From: Chloroflexota bacterium
GTDB lineage: Bacteria > Chloroflexota > Anaerolineae > 4572-78 > J111
DNA length: 12,897 nucleotides
NCBI GenBank assembly: GCA_003694775.1
Contig: RFJV01000108.1
Span: forward strand, 1-12,897
Direction: 5' to 3'
Positions within the stretch are counted from its first letter, which is position 1. Every line of letters begins with the position of its first letter. Both the position numbers and the translations under genes were made by a program. The notes beneath the pieces were generated by a model. That model searched no databases and was not told where the DNA came from. It was given only the letters and a program-made list of their open reading frames with translations. Shown here one piece after another: positions 1 to 6,801 of this stretch.

Positions 1-61
1 GGTAGCTGGGGCATCCCTATGCCCCAGAAAATGGGCCCGGCATAGGGATGCCGGCCCTACC
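1..61. repeat. Nested inverted repeat (palindrome element A)
   Basis: Two small perfect hairpins sit side by side: stem 6-14 with 19-27 (9 bp, loop CCCT) and stem 37-43 with 48-54 (7 bp, loop AGGG). Their cores are reverse complements of each other (GGCATCCCTATGCC and GGCATAGGGATGCC). The outer ends GGTAG (1-5) and CTACC (57-61) also pair, so the whole element can fold as two hairpins or one large cruciform. It begins at base 1, so it may extend beyond the window. Confidence 0.75.
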
Positions 62-76
62 GCCAATCAAAATTCG

Positions 77-116
77 CCCCAAAAATGAAATACACCCGTG
101 TTTCATTGTTTTTGGC
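77..116. terminator. Possible bidirectional terminator-like hairpin
   Basis: ATGAAA (85-90) pairs with TTTCAT (101-106). The arms are continued by an A-run before and TTGTTTTTGG after, giving an A-tract/hairpin/T-tract shape that could stop transcription from either side. The stem is AT-rich and short with a small asymmetry, so this is a weak call. It would insulate ftsH from whatever lies left of the window. Confidence 0.35.
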
Positions 117-140
117 AACCGGCGCCGTCCACGAAATTTT

Positions 141-164
141 CACGAATACACGAATATACGAATA
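141..164. repeat. Three tandem 8-bp repeats (CACGAATA-like)
   Basis: CACGAATA (141-148), CACGAATA (149-156) and TACGAATA (157-164) lie head to tail in the non-coding leader region. They form a short low-complexity tract with no evident function. Confidence 0.6.
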
Positions 165-198
165 CCCGACCTGTCCCCGCCAGGGGGATGGACGGCCT

Positions 199-225
199 GT
201 AGGGCGAATAATTATTCGCCTCTAC
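199..225. repeat. Palindromic repeat element B (GTAG...CTAC ends)
   Basis: A perfect 18-bp palindrome, GGCGAATAA followed by TTATTCGCC (203-220), is flanked by GTAG on the left and CTAC on the right, with one unpaired T. The terminal GTAGGG motif is shared with the neighbouring elements at 246-301, although the central palindromes differ. Confidence 0.75.
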
Positions 226-245
226 GGAAGCCGCATTTTCAGGAC

Positions 246-301
246 GTAGGGGCGACCACAAGGGGGCGCCCGGTAGGGGCACAGCGGCGCTGTGCCCTTA
301 C
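246..301. repeat. Two abutting palindromic elements C and D (GTAGGGGC ends)
   Basis: Element C (246-271) opens with GTAGGGGCG and can pair GGGCG (250-254) with CGCCC (267-271). It abuts element D (273-301), which also opens with GTAGGGGC and forms a 10-bp stem (GGGCACAGCG 277-286 with CGCTGTGCCC 288-297), then closes with TTAC. D's GTA/TAC ends also pair. C looks degraded, D nearly intact. Confidence 0.7.
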
Positions 302-313
302 AAAAACGAAAAT

Positions 314-337
314 CCGTCCCCGGCTCTGCCGGGACGG
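314..337. repeat. GC-rich hairpin upstream of ftsH promoter
   Basis: CCGTCCC-CGGC (314-324) pairs with GCCGGGACGG (328-337) over 10 bp, with one bulged C and a TCT loop. On the minus strand the hairpin is followed by ATTTTCGTTTTTG, so it could terminate leftward transcription. On the plus strand the tail is A-rich and it would not act as a standard terminator. Confidence 0.5.
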
Positions 338-376
338 GCAAAAATTTGAAACGCCCCGGCGCACCCGGCAGTTTGT

Positions 377-405
377 TTGACTTCGACTGGTCGGCGTGGT
401 ATAGT
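377..405 (+). promoter_or_regulatory. Sigma70-type promoter of ftsH
   Basis: TTGACT (377-382) is separated by 17 bp from TATAGT (400-405), close to the consensus boxes at ideal spacing. A start near base 412 would give a leader of about 38 nt to the ftsH ATG. It lies immediately right of the palindrome mosaic. Confidence 0.75.
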
Positions 406-449
406 TTTGTTGCCGGAAACGGAATTTAATTTCGAGGTAATATAGGCTT

Positions 450-2249
450 ATGAAATGGTCGCGTGCATTAACCGCGGTTCTCATCCTGGTGGCCCTGATG
501 TTTATGTACGGCCTGTTTGTGGTCGGCAGTGAACCGGTCCGGGTGGTTGACCTGTCCAGGGTGGCCGAACTGGCGGCAAATAATCAGGTCCAAAGCATTA
601 CCGTTGACGATTCCAAGTTAAAGGTCAAACTGTTAACCGGGGAAGAAGTTGCCTCCTACAAAGAGCCTGATATTGGCATTGTGGAAACGCTCAAGATTTT
701 GGGCGTTGGGCAGGAGCAGTTGTCTAAAATACAGGTCACGGTTGCCCCCCGCAGTGCCTGGGAAGGCTGGGCTACGGTGCTGGGAACGCTCCTCCCCTTG
801 ATACTGATTGGCGGCTTTTTCTTCTTCATTCTCCGCCAGGCCCAGGGGGCAGGCAACCAGGCCCTGAGCTTCGGCAAAAGCCGGGCCAGAATGTTCACCG
901 GCGACAAGCCGACCGTCACCTTTGACGATGTGGCCGGCGTAGACGAGGCCAAGCAGGAACTGGCCGAAATTGTGGAGTTTCTGCGCGAGCCGGAAAAGTT
1001 CATCTCGCTGGGGGCGCGCATTCCCAAGGGCGTGCTGATGGTTGGCCCGCCGGGGTGTGGAAAAACCCTCACGGCCAAAGCCATCTCCGGTGAGGCCGGC
1101 GTGCCCTTCTTCAGCATCTCCGGCTCTGAGTTTGTGGAAATGTTCGTTGGGGTGGGGGCCAGCCGGGTACGAGACCTGTTCGACCAGGCCAAGCGGAACA
1201 GTCCCTGCATCATCTTTATGGACGAAATCGACGCGGTGGGTCGCCATCGCGGGGCCGGCCTGGGCGGCAGTCACGACGAGCGGGAGCAGACTCTGAACCA
1301 GATTCTGGTAGAGATGGACGGCTTCGACACCGATACCAATGTCATCGTGGTGGCCGCCACCAACCGGCCCGACATCCTGGACCCGGCCCTCCTGCGGCCC
1401 GGTCGCTTTGACCGGCGGGTGGTGCTGGACCGCCCGGACCGGAAAGGTCGGGAGCAGATTCTGCAAATTCATGTGCGGGGTAAACCGCTGGCCCGCGATG
1501 TAGACCTGAGCGTCATTGCCAAACAGACCCCCGGTTTTGTCGGGGCCGATATCGAAAACCTGGTCAACGAAGCGGCTATCCTGGCGGCCCGGCGCAACAA
1601 AAAGCAAATCAGTATGACCGAATTCCAGGAAGCCATCGAAAAGACCATCCTGGGGCCGGAGCGCAGAAGCCGAGTCATTCCGGAAAAAGAGCGGCGCATC
1701 ATTGCCTATCACGAGGCCGGACACGCCCTGGTCCGGCGGATGATACCGGAATGCGAACCGGTTCAGAAGGTCAGCATTGTATCGCGGGGGATGGCCGGCG
1801 GGTACGTGCTCCATCTGGGGAGCGACCGCATTCTGCACAACCAGAGCAAGTTCGAGGCCGACCTGGCTTCGATTATGGCCGGACGGGCCGCGGAGGAAAT
1901 CGTTTTCAACGAGGTTACGACCGGCGCCAGCAGTGACCTGGAACAGGCCACCCGGATGGCCCGGGCGATGGTCACCCAGTACGGCATGAGTGAAAAACTT
2001 GGCCCGCTGATTTTTGGCGAAAAGGAAGAGCAGGTCTTTCTGGGCAAGGAAATCGGCGAGCACCGCAACTACAGCGAGCAGATTGCCCGCCAGATTGACC
2101 ACGAAATCCGGCGGATTGTCGAAACTGCCTACAACCGGGCAGTGCAAATCATCCAGGACCACCGCGACAAGCTGGACCAGATAGCCGAACGACTGCTCCA
2201 GGAAGAAACCCTGGATGCCCAGAGCTTCGAGGCGCTTTTTGCCTCTTGA
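450..2249 (+). CDS. ftsH: ATP-dependent zinc metalloprotease FtsH
   Basis: Membrane-bound AAA+ protease that unfolds and degrades membrane and short-lived cytosolic proteins as a hexamer (family knowledge). The 599 residues show the standard order. There is an N-terminal TM segment (about 6-27), an extracytoplasmic domain (about 28-105) and a second TM (about 107-128). The AAA+ module follows, with Walker A GPPGCGKT (199-206), pore motif MFVG (231-234), Walker B IIFMDEID (254-261) and arginine fingers in the second region of homology (R316, R319). The M41 peptidase has HEAGH (421-425) and the third zinc ligand D496 in TGASSD. Walker A has Cys where FtsH proteins usually have Thr. The C-terminal tail is short (family roughly 600-650). 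The ATG at 450 has GAGGT at 434-438, and its N-terminus starts directly with the TM. A promoter lies at 377-405 and a hairpin at 2294-2323, so it is probably monocistronic. Confidence 0.97.
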   Translation: MKWSRALTAVLILVALMFMYGLFVVGSEPVRVVDLSRVAELAANNQVQSITVDDSKLKVKLLTGEEVASYKEPDIGIVETLKILGVGQEQLSKIQVTVAPRSAWEGWATVLGTLLPLILIGGFFFFILRQAQGAGNQALSFGKSRARMFTGDKPTVTFDDVAGVDEAKQELAEIVEFLREPEKFISLGARIPKGVLMVGPPGCGKTLTAKAISGEAGVPFFSISGSEFVEMFVGVGASRVRDLFDQAKRNSPCIIFMDEIDAVGRHRGAGLGGSHDEREQTLNQILVEMDGFDTDTNVIVVAATNRPDILDPALLRPGRFDRRVVLDRPDRKGREQILQIHVRGKPLARDVDLSVIAKQTPGFVGADIENLVNEAAILAARRNKKQISMTEFQEAIEKTILGPERRSRVIPEKERRIIAYHEAGHALVRRMIPECEPVQKVSIVSRGMAGGYVLHLGSDRILHNQSKFEADLASIMAGRAAEEIVFNEVTTGASSDLEQATRMARAMVTQYGMSEKLGPLIFGEKEEQVFLGKEIGEHRNYSEQIARQIDHEIRRIVETAYNRAVQIIQDHRDKLDQIAERLLQEETLDAQSFEALFAS

Positions 2250-2293
2250 AACCGGTAAAGCGATAGACTGCGGGAGGGGATAACCCGCACCAG

Positions 2294-2323
2294 TAAGAGG
2301 GGCGACTGACTGCGCCCCTCTTA
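2294..2323 (+). terminator. Hairpin terminator after ftsH
   Basis: TAAGAGGGGCG (2294-2304) pairs perfectly with CGCCCCTCTTA (2313-2323) around an 8-nt loop, 45 bp after the ftsH stop. The T-tract behind it is poor (AAGTTTGGGTTT), so termination efficiency is uncertain. A smaller GCGGG/CCCGC hairpin (about 2270-2288) precedes it. The remaining spacer to 2400 shows nothing else I can name. Confidence 0.65.
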
Positions 2324-2403
2324 AAGTTTGGGTTTACCGACAAAACGGAATATTTGGAACGGTGAAACCAGGAAATTTTTCCTGTTTTCACGCGCCTGTT
2401 TTA

Positions 2404-2433
2404 TTGACATTTTATACAGGCTTAAGGTATACT
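2404..2433 (+). promoter_or_regulatory. Sigma70-type promoter of the V4R gene
   Basis: A perfect -35 box TTGACA (2404-2409) and a near-consensus -10 box TATACT (2428-2433) are 18 bp apart. Transcription starting near 2440 would give a leader of about 75 nt before the V4R gene. This is the strongest-looking promoter in the window. Confidence 0.8.
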
Positions 2434-2500
2434 TAAAGCTAGTTATGCCCTTGAATGGACCTCATCATGTAAAAGTTGTGACCATTTCTCCAGCATTAAT

Positions 2501-2510
2501 CCTCCGGAGG
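2501..2510 (+). promoter_or_regulatory. Shine-Dalgarno inside a perfect palindrome
   Basis: CCTCCGGAGG is a 10-bp self-complementary sequence whose right half is the ribosome-binding site GGAGG (2506-2510). CTCC also occurs at about 2488-2491 and could pair with the same GGAG, so the SD has alternative pairing partners. The site is only 3 nt from the ATG at 2514 but 9 nt from the in-frame GTG at 2520. That spacing makes GTG a serious alternative start. Confidence 0.55.
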
Positions 2511-2513
2511 TAA

Positions 2514-3146
2514 ATGACAGTGGCAGAGAAAAGCGGGCTTTACTACCCTAACAAGATAGCTCGTATCTACCTGATGGCCCTCGAAGAAGTGATGGGAACC
2601 AATGGGGTGAAAGCCGTTTTGAACCTGGCAAAAGTACCTCACCTGATTGGTAATTATCCGCCCAACAACCTGGCCCGTGAGTTTGATTTTGCCGACTTTG
2701 GCGCGATTGGCGCGGCCATTGAAGAGATGTACGGGCCGCGTGGCGGGCGCGGTCTGGCTTTGCGCGCCGGGCGAGCCTCTTTTGCCCAGGGCCTCAGCGA
2801 GTTCGGTTCGGTGGTGGGGGCCAGCGAACTGGCCTTCAAGGTCATTCCGCTGGGCACCAAGGTGAAGGTCGGACTCAAGGCAATGGCCGAAACATTTACC
2901 AAGTTCAGCGACCAGCACAGCGAGGTTGCCGAAGCCGACGATTACTTCATCTACACCATCTACAAATGTCCGGTTTGCTGGGGACGCACCAGCGACCGCC
3001 CGGTTTGCTACGGGGCCGTGGGTATCCTGCAGGAAGGTCTGCGGTGGGTCAGCGGCGGCAAGGATTTCCGGGTGGAAGAGGTGGAATGCCACGCCAAAGG
3101 CGACCCCAACTGCGTCTTCTACATTTACAAAGAGCCGTTGAATTAA
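2514..3146 (+). CDS. V4R-domain protein (putative small-molecule sensor)
   Basis: A 210-residue soluble protein with a C-terminal V4R (4-vinyl reductase-type) domain at about residues 95-206. V4R domains bind small, often hydrophobic ligands and occur in sensors and in bacteriochlorophyll reductase accessory proteins (family knowledge). Visible support is the Cys-rich end: CPVC (152-155), C165, then the hallmark E-C192-x-x-x-G-x-x-x-C200-x-F. These cysteines may hold a metal. The N-terminal about 90 residues match nothing I recognise. There is no TM or signal peptide. It has its own promoter (2404-2433) and terminator (3156-3181), and is followed by a response regulator, so a signalling role is inferred. 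The start may be GTG 2520 instead, from SD spacing; the proteins would differ by two residues. Confidence 0.85.
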   Translation: MTVAEKSGLYYPNKIARIYLMALEEVMGTNGVKAVLNLAKVPHLIGNYPPNNLAREFDFADFGAIGAAIEEMYGPRGGRGLALRAGRASFAQGLSEFGSVVGASELAFKVIPLGTKVKVGLKAMAETFTKFSDQHSEVAEADDYFIYTIYKCPVCWGRTSDRPVCYGAVGILQEGLRWVSGGKDFRVEEVECHAKGDPNCVFYIYKEPLN

Positions 3147-3155
3147 CATCTTGTT

Positions 3156-3181
3156 TGGGCGACCCGGTTCGTCCATTTTTT
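3156..3181 (+). terminator. Intrinsic terminator after V4R gene
   Basis: TGGGCGA (3156-3162) pairs with TCGTCCA (3169-3175; one G-T wobble) around a 6-nt loop and is followed directly by six T (3176-3181). This canonical terminator separates the V4R gene from the response regulator, so co-transcription would need read-through. Confidence 0.75.
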
Positions 3182-3281
3182 GGCTGACGCTGGCCGTGTG
3201 CCGCACCTGGCTGTCCCTGGCGCGGCAGATGGTTTCTGTGTGCCGTTTTCGGCTCATCCTTTTGCAACGGGTATGGATTGA

Positions 3282-4154
3282 ATGAAGCATACAATTTTAG
3301 TCGTCGAAGATGATGTTGATACTTCGGAGATGCTGAGGGTGTACTTCCAGGCTCAGGGCTACAATGTTGCCACGGCCCTGAGCGGACGGGAGGCGCTGGA
3401 CAAATCCCGCACCGAATCCCCCGACCTGATTTTGCTGGATGTCCGTCTGCCCGATATGGACGGCTTTGAAATTGGCAAGCATCTCCAGGACGACCCGCGT
3501 ACCTGCAACCTGCCGGTAATCTTTGTGACCGAGCGGCGAGAGCGGGACGACCGTATTACCGGCCTGAAGCTGGGGGCCATCGACTACATCACCAAACCCT
3601 TCGATGTTCAGGAACTGCGGTTGCGGGTACGCAATGCTCTGCGGCGGGTTGGCAGTCATAACAACCCGGTCACCGGCCTGCCTGGCGAAAAATTAACCAA
3701 AGAGCGTCTGGCCTCGATGCTGGAAGCCGCGCCGTGGGCTGTGGTGGGGGTCAGAATCACCGGTCTGGACAAGTTCAACGAAATCTACGGCTTTGTGGCC
3801 CGTGACGATGTTCTGCGGGCCGTGGCCCTCACCCTGACCAGTGTGGTCGACGAGCTGGGGACGGTGGACGACTTTGTGGGCCATCCGGAAGAAAACGAGT
3901 TCATCATTATCACCGCGCCCGATAAATCTGCCGCCATCGAACAGCAGATTCGCCAGCGGCTGAACCAGGCCATGACCTACTTCTACCCCATCCACGACCG
4001 GGAAGCCGGCTACGTCCTGCTCAGCGGCAAGGACGGCCCCCGGGAAAAAGTGCCGTTTATGAAGCTGGCAACCGCCATCCTTTCTTCCCAAACCGGCTCT
4101 TTTTCCGGAGAAGACCACCTGCGGCAGACGCTCAAAAAATCGTTCCGGGTTTAG
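3282..4154 (+). CDS. Response regulator with degenerate GGDEF-like output domain
   Basis: A 290-residue two-domain protein. The receiver (about 1-122) has the acidic pair E9/D10-D11, phosphorylatable D53 in LLDVRLPD, switch T83 and conserved K105 in TKPF, so it should accept phosphate from a histidine kinase. The second domain (about 126-285) begins like a diguanylate cyclase (TGLPG, 131-135), but the GGDEF active-site motif is replaced by ENEF in HPEENEFIII (201-210). Catalysis is therefore unlikely, and a binding or partner role is inferred. No kinase is in the window. The ATG at 3282 gives the classic receiver N-terminus MKHTILVVEDD. I see no good Shine-Dalgarno before it and no convincing promoter in the 100 bp after the upstream terminator, so leaderless or read-through expression is possible. 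A strong terminator follows. Confidence 0.9.
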   Translation: MKHTILVVEDDVDTSEMLRVYFQAQGYNVATALSGREALDKSRTESPDLILLDVRLPDMDGFEIGKHLQDDPRTCNLPVIFVTERRERDDRITGLKLGAIDYITKPFDVQELRLRVRNALRRVGSHNNPVTGLPGEKLTKERLASMLEAAPWAVVGVRITGLDKFNEIYGFVARDDVLRAVALTLTSVVDELGTVDDFVGHPEENEFIIITAPDKSAAIEQQIRQRLNQAMTYFYPIHDREAGYVLLSGKDGPREKVPFMKLATAILSSQTGSFSGEDHLRQTLKKSFRV

Positions 4155-4173
4155 GCCTTCACCGAAACCGTAG

Positions 4174-4210
4174 AAACAGTGTCGCAGGCGTGGCGGCACT
4201 GTTTTTGTTT
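4174..4210 (+). terminator. Strong intrinsic terminator between response regulator and M20 gene
   Basis: AAACAGTGTCGC (4174-4185) pairs with GCGGCACTGTTT (4193-4204; one G-T wobble) around a 7-nt loop, followed by TTGTTT. The tail ends only 12 bp before the Shine-Dalgarno of the next gene. There is thus no room for a separate promoter between the terminator and the M20 peptidase gene. Confidence 0.85.
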
Positions 4211-4234
4211 GGCCCCTGCGCCAGGAGGAGCGCC

Positions 4235-5422
4235 ATGATTTCCAGCGAGGCAGTTCGTCAGGTTGTCCGGGAACAAAAAAAAGCGCTGGTCGATTTTACC
4301 CGCCGGCTGGTGCAGACTCCCAGCCCCCCAGGACAGGAACAGGACGTGGCTCGGCTGGTCGCCGGCGAGATGCAGAGGCTCGGCTACGATGAGGTCTGGA
4401 CCGACGAGGCCGGCAACGTCATCGGAAAAATCAACGGCCGCGGCGGGTCGACCATCCTCCTGAACGGCCATATGGACCACGTAGACCCCGGTCCGGAGGA
4501 AAACTGGCCCCATCCCCCCTTCAGCGGGCGCATCGTCAACGATTGCCTGTGGGGACGGGCCGCGGTGGATATGAAAGGCCCACTGGCCTGCATGATTTAT
4601 GCCGCGGCCGTGTTCAAGTACATCGGCCTGACACCCCCCGGCGACATCTATATGACCGCCGCAGTGATGGAAGAAACCGGCGGGCTGGGAAGCCAGCATC
4701 TGGCCCAAACCCTGTCCGCCTCGGCGGCTATTTGCGGTGAGCCAAGCCGGAACATCCTTCGCCGCGGCCACCGGGGACGGGTAGAGCTGGAGGCCATCTT
4801 CAAGGGACGGTCGGCGCACGCCAGCGTTCCCCATCTGGGGCAGAACCCCCACTACGCCGCGGCGGCTTTTCTGCTGAATCTGCCCCGGCTCGACATGCCG
4901 GAAGACCCGGCACTGGGCCGTTCCTCGGTGGCCCCAACGCTGTACCGGATTGACCAGTCCAGCCCCAACGTGATTCCGGGGGAAGTCCGCCTTACCCTCG
5001 ACTGGCGCAATCTGCCGGTCGAACCGCCAGACAGCATCGTGGCCCGCCTGGCAGACCTGCTTCCGACAGAGGCTCAGGCCGAAGTCCGGGTGGTCACCAC
5101 CGAATTTACCACCTACACCGGTATGTCCCGCCTCTTCCCCTCTATTTTTCCGGCTTTTCTTCTACCGGAGGACAGCCCGTACCTGCAGGCCGCGCACCGG
5201 GCGCTGGTTGACGCCCTGGGCCGCGACGACGGCATCGACGTGTGGCGCTTTGCCACCGACGGCGGTCACCTGATGCAGGCCGGTATCCCCACGGTGGGCT
5301 TTGGCCCCGGCGACGAGCGGCTGGCCCACACCAGCCAGGAATGCATCAGCCTGCCGCAAATGGAAGAGTCCGTGGTGGGCTACGTGGCCCTCCTCCAGGC
5401 GCTGGCAGAGGTTGGGGATTAG
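4235..5422 (+). CDS. M20-family metallopeptidase (YgeY/ArgE/DapE-like)
   Basis: A 395-residue cytosolic di-zinc amidohydrolase/peptidase. Metal-site signatures are all present: NGHMDH (H79, D81), VDMKG (D112), EE (E146 catalytic, E147 ligand), GEP (E169) and HTSQE (H365). The lid/dimerisation domain (about 178-290) starts at GHRGRVELEAIFKGRSAHAS, with H195 expected to reach the partner's active site. The C-terminal section (WRFATDGGHLMQAGIPTVGFGPG split over 337-359) resembles YgeY-type hydrolases more than DapE, but the substrate (peptide, acyl-amino acid or ureido compound) cannot be told. The start at 4235 is chosen because AGGAGG (4223-4228) is ideally spaced. A longer in-frame ATG at 4190 lies inside the terminator hairpin and would add an implausible leader. 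It is followed by two M16 genes, and a shared peptide-turnover role is inferred. Confidence 0.92.
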   Translation: MISSEAVRQVVREQKKALVDFTRRLVQTPSPPGQEQDVARLVAGEMQRLGYDEVWTDEAGNVIGKINGRGGSTILLNGHMDHVDPGPEENWPHPPFSGRIVNDCLWGRAAVDMKGPLACMIYAAAVFKYIGLTPPGDIYMTAAVMEETGGLGSQHLAQTLSASAAICGEPSRNILRRGHRGRVELEAIFKGRSAHASVPHLGQNPHYAAAAFLLNLPRLDMPEDPALGRSSVAPTLYRIDQSSPNVIPGEVRLTLDWRNLPVEPPDSIVARLADLLPTEAQAEVRVVTTEFTTYTGMSRLFPSIFPAFLLPEDSPYLQAAHRALVDALGRDDGIDVWRFATDGGHLMQAGIPTVGFGPGDERLAHTSQECISLPQMEESVVGYVALLQALAEVGD

Positions 5423-5424
5423 AG

Positions 5425-5459
5425 ATTTTGAGATTAAAGATTGGAGATTGGAGATTGAC
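5425..5459 (+). repeat. 7-bp tandem repeat (GATTGGA-like) at M20/M16 junction
   Basis: Immediately after the M20 stop the sequence repeats GATT-starting units: GATTTTGA, GATTAAA, GATTGGA, GATTGGA, GATTGAC, almost all 7 bp. The units supply the GGAG ribosome-binding sequence (5443-5446) and the TTG proposed as start of the M16 gene (5455). Confidence 0.65.
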
Positions 5460-6738
5460 CCAACCAGAAGTGATTGAATACACCCTAAACAACGGCTTGA
5501 AGGTGCTTCTCAAGCCTATCCATACCGCCCCGGTTGTCAGTAGCTGGATTTGGTACCGGGTTGGCGGGCGAAACGAAGTTCCCGGTAAAACCGGCATCTC
5601 CCACTGGGTGGAGCACATGATGTTCAAAGGCACGCCCACCTTTCCCAAGGGGACCATTATGCTGGAGGTCAACCGGAACGGCGGTGTGCTGAACGGCTTT
5701 ACCGGGCAGGATTACACCGCCTACTTTGAAATCCTCCCCGCCGACCGGCTGGACCTGGCCCTGCGCATCGAAAGCGACCGGATGGCAAATTCCGTGTTCG
5801 ACCCGCAGGAAGTTGCCAGCGAGCGGACGGTCATCATTTCCGAGCGGGAAGGCAACGAAAACAATCCGGAATGGGCCTTGTACGAGGAGGTGATGGCCAC
5901 GGCTTTCCGGGTGCACCCGTACGGACATATGGTCATCGGCTGGAAGGATGACCTGCACAACATCACCCGCGACGACCTGTACCACCACTACAAAATGTAC
6001 TACGGCCCCCACAACGCGGTGCTGATTGTGGTCGGCGATATTGACGTGCCCCGCGTGCAGGCTCGCGTGGAAGAGCTGTTCGGCCCGATTCCTGCCGGCC
6101 CGCCGCCGCCACCGGTTCAGGTGAAGGAGCCGCCCCAGCAAAGCGAACGCCGGCTGGTTCTGCGCAAACCGGGGACGGCGGCCTATTTTCATGCCGCGTA
6201 CCACGCCTGCGCCGGCACCGACGACGACGCTTACGCCATGCTGATGCTGGAAGCAGTCCTTTCCGGGGCCAGTTTTGGCGGCGGCGTAGCCACCCATCGC
6301 AGTGCCCGGCTGTACAAGGCCCTGGTAGAAACGGAAATTGCCGCCCACGTCAGTGCCCATTTCCAGCCCAGCATCGACCCCGCGCCCATCCATTTTTCCG
6401 GTGTGGTGCGGGCCGGACGCACCCTGGCCGAATTCGAAGCGGCGCTGGAGCGGGAAATTACCCGTCTGCTGGAAGAGCCGCCCACCGAGGCAGAACTGAA
6501 CCGGGTGAAGAAGCAAACCCGCGCCCAGTTTGCCTACACCATCGAGCGGGTCAGCAACCAGGCCCAGTGGCTGGGCTATATGGAGATGCTGGGCGACTGG
6601 CGCTATTTTGATACCTATGCCGACCGCCTGGCCGCGGTCACCCCCGCCGATGTCCAGCGAGTCGCCCAAAAGTACCTGCGCCCGGAAAACCGCACCGTTG
6701 GCTGGTTTGAGCCGCGCAATGATAGGGATGAAGGATGA
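5455..6738 (+). CDS. M16-family zinc peptidase, catalytic subunit
   Basis: Inverzincin-type peptidase of the M16B class (processing-peptidase-like), 427 residues and so a single M16 half. The zinc site is intact: HWVEH (50-54), with E130 75 residues further on as third ligand. The N-terminal M16 domain spans about 8-205 and the inactive-type C-terminal domain about 225-420. In the C-terminal domain the substrate-binding R/Y pair is absent: the Tyr of the usual LAYSV motif aligns with A297, and the Arg position is L290. The start is TTG 5455, which has GGAG 8 nt upstream and gives the family's normal N-terminus. The reading frame is open further left, but that part overlaps the M20 gene. The last codons and the stop fall inside a second heptad repeat. 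It probably works with the M16 protein encoded next. No signal peptide is seen, so a cytosolic location is assumed. Confidence 0.9.
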   Translation: MTQPEVIEYTLNNGLKVLLKPIHTAPVVSSWIWYRVGGRNEVPGKTGISHWVEHMMFKGTPTFPKGTIMLEVNRNGGVLNGFTGQDYTAYFEILPADRLDLALRIESDRMANSVFDPQEVASERTVIISEREGNENNPEWALYEEVMATAFRVHPYGHMVIGWKDDLHNITRDDLYHHYKMYYGPHNAVLIVVGDIDVPRVQARVEELFGPIPAGPPPPPVQVKEPPQQSERRLVLRKPGTAAYFHAAYHACAGTDDDAYAMLMLEAVLSGASFGGGVATHRSARLYKALVETEIAAHVSAHFQPSIDPAPIHFSGVVRAGRTLAEFEAALEREITRLLEEPPTEAELNRVKKQTRAQFAYTIERVSNQAQWLGYMEMLGDWRYFDTYADRLAAVTPADVQRVAQKYLRPENRTVGWFEPRNDRDEG

Positions 6739-6761
6739 AGGTTGAGGGTTGAAGGTTGAAT
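6727..6761 (+). repeat. 7-bp tandem repeat (GATGAAG/GTTGAAG) at M16/M16 junction
   Basis: Five exact-length heptads follow one another: GATGAAG, GATGAAG, GTTGAGG, GTTGAAG, GTTGAAT. The first M16 gene terminates within the array (TGA 6736-6738). Sequence and period resemble the repeat at the other side of the same gene (5425-5459). Confidence 0.7.
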
Positions 6762-6801
6762 CTCTAATTTCCGGCTCACTAACTATGTATGGAGTACAGC
6801 A

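Noticed and set aside
48..380. Open frame of 110 codons on the plus strand before ftsH
   Set aside because: It runs through the palindromic repeats, has no recognisable domain or convincing ribosome-binding site, and overlaps the ftsH promoter.
633..2162. Long antisense open frame opposite ftsH
   Set aside because: It is the mirror of GC-rich ftsH codons. The plus-strand protein has every FtsH motif, while the antisense product has no family features.
4190..4234. Upstream ATG extending the M20 peptidase by 15 residues
   Set aside because: This ATG lies in the loop region of the terminator hairpin and has no SD. The ATG at 4235 has AGGAGG at ideal spacing.
5242..5454. Longer N-terminus for the first M16 protein
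   Set aside because: It would overlap the M20 gene by about 180 bp and adds an Arg/Pro-rich sequence unlike any M16 N-terminus. TTG 5455 with an SD fits.
5425..6761. CRISPR-like array
   Set aside because: The repeats are 7 bp with no spacers, so they are simple tandem repeats.
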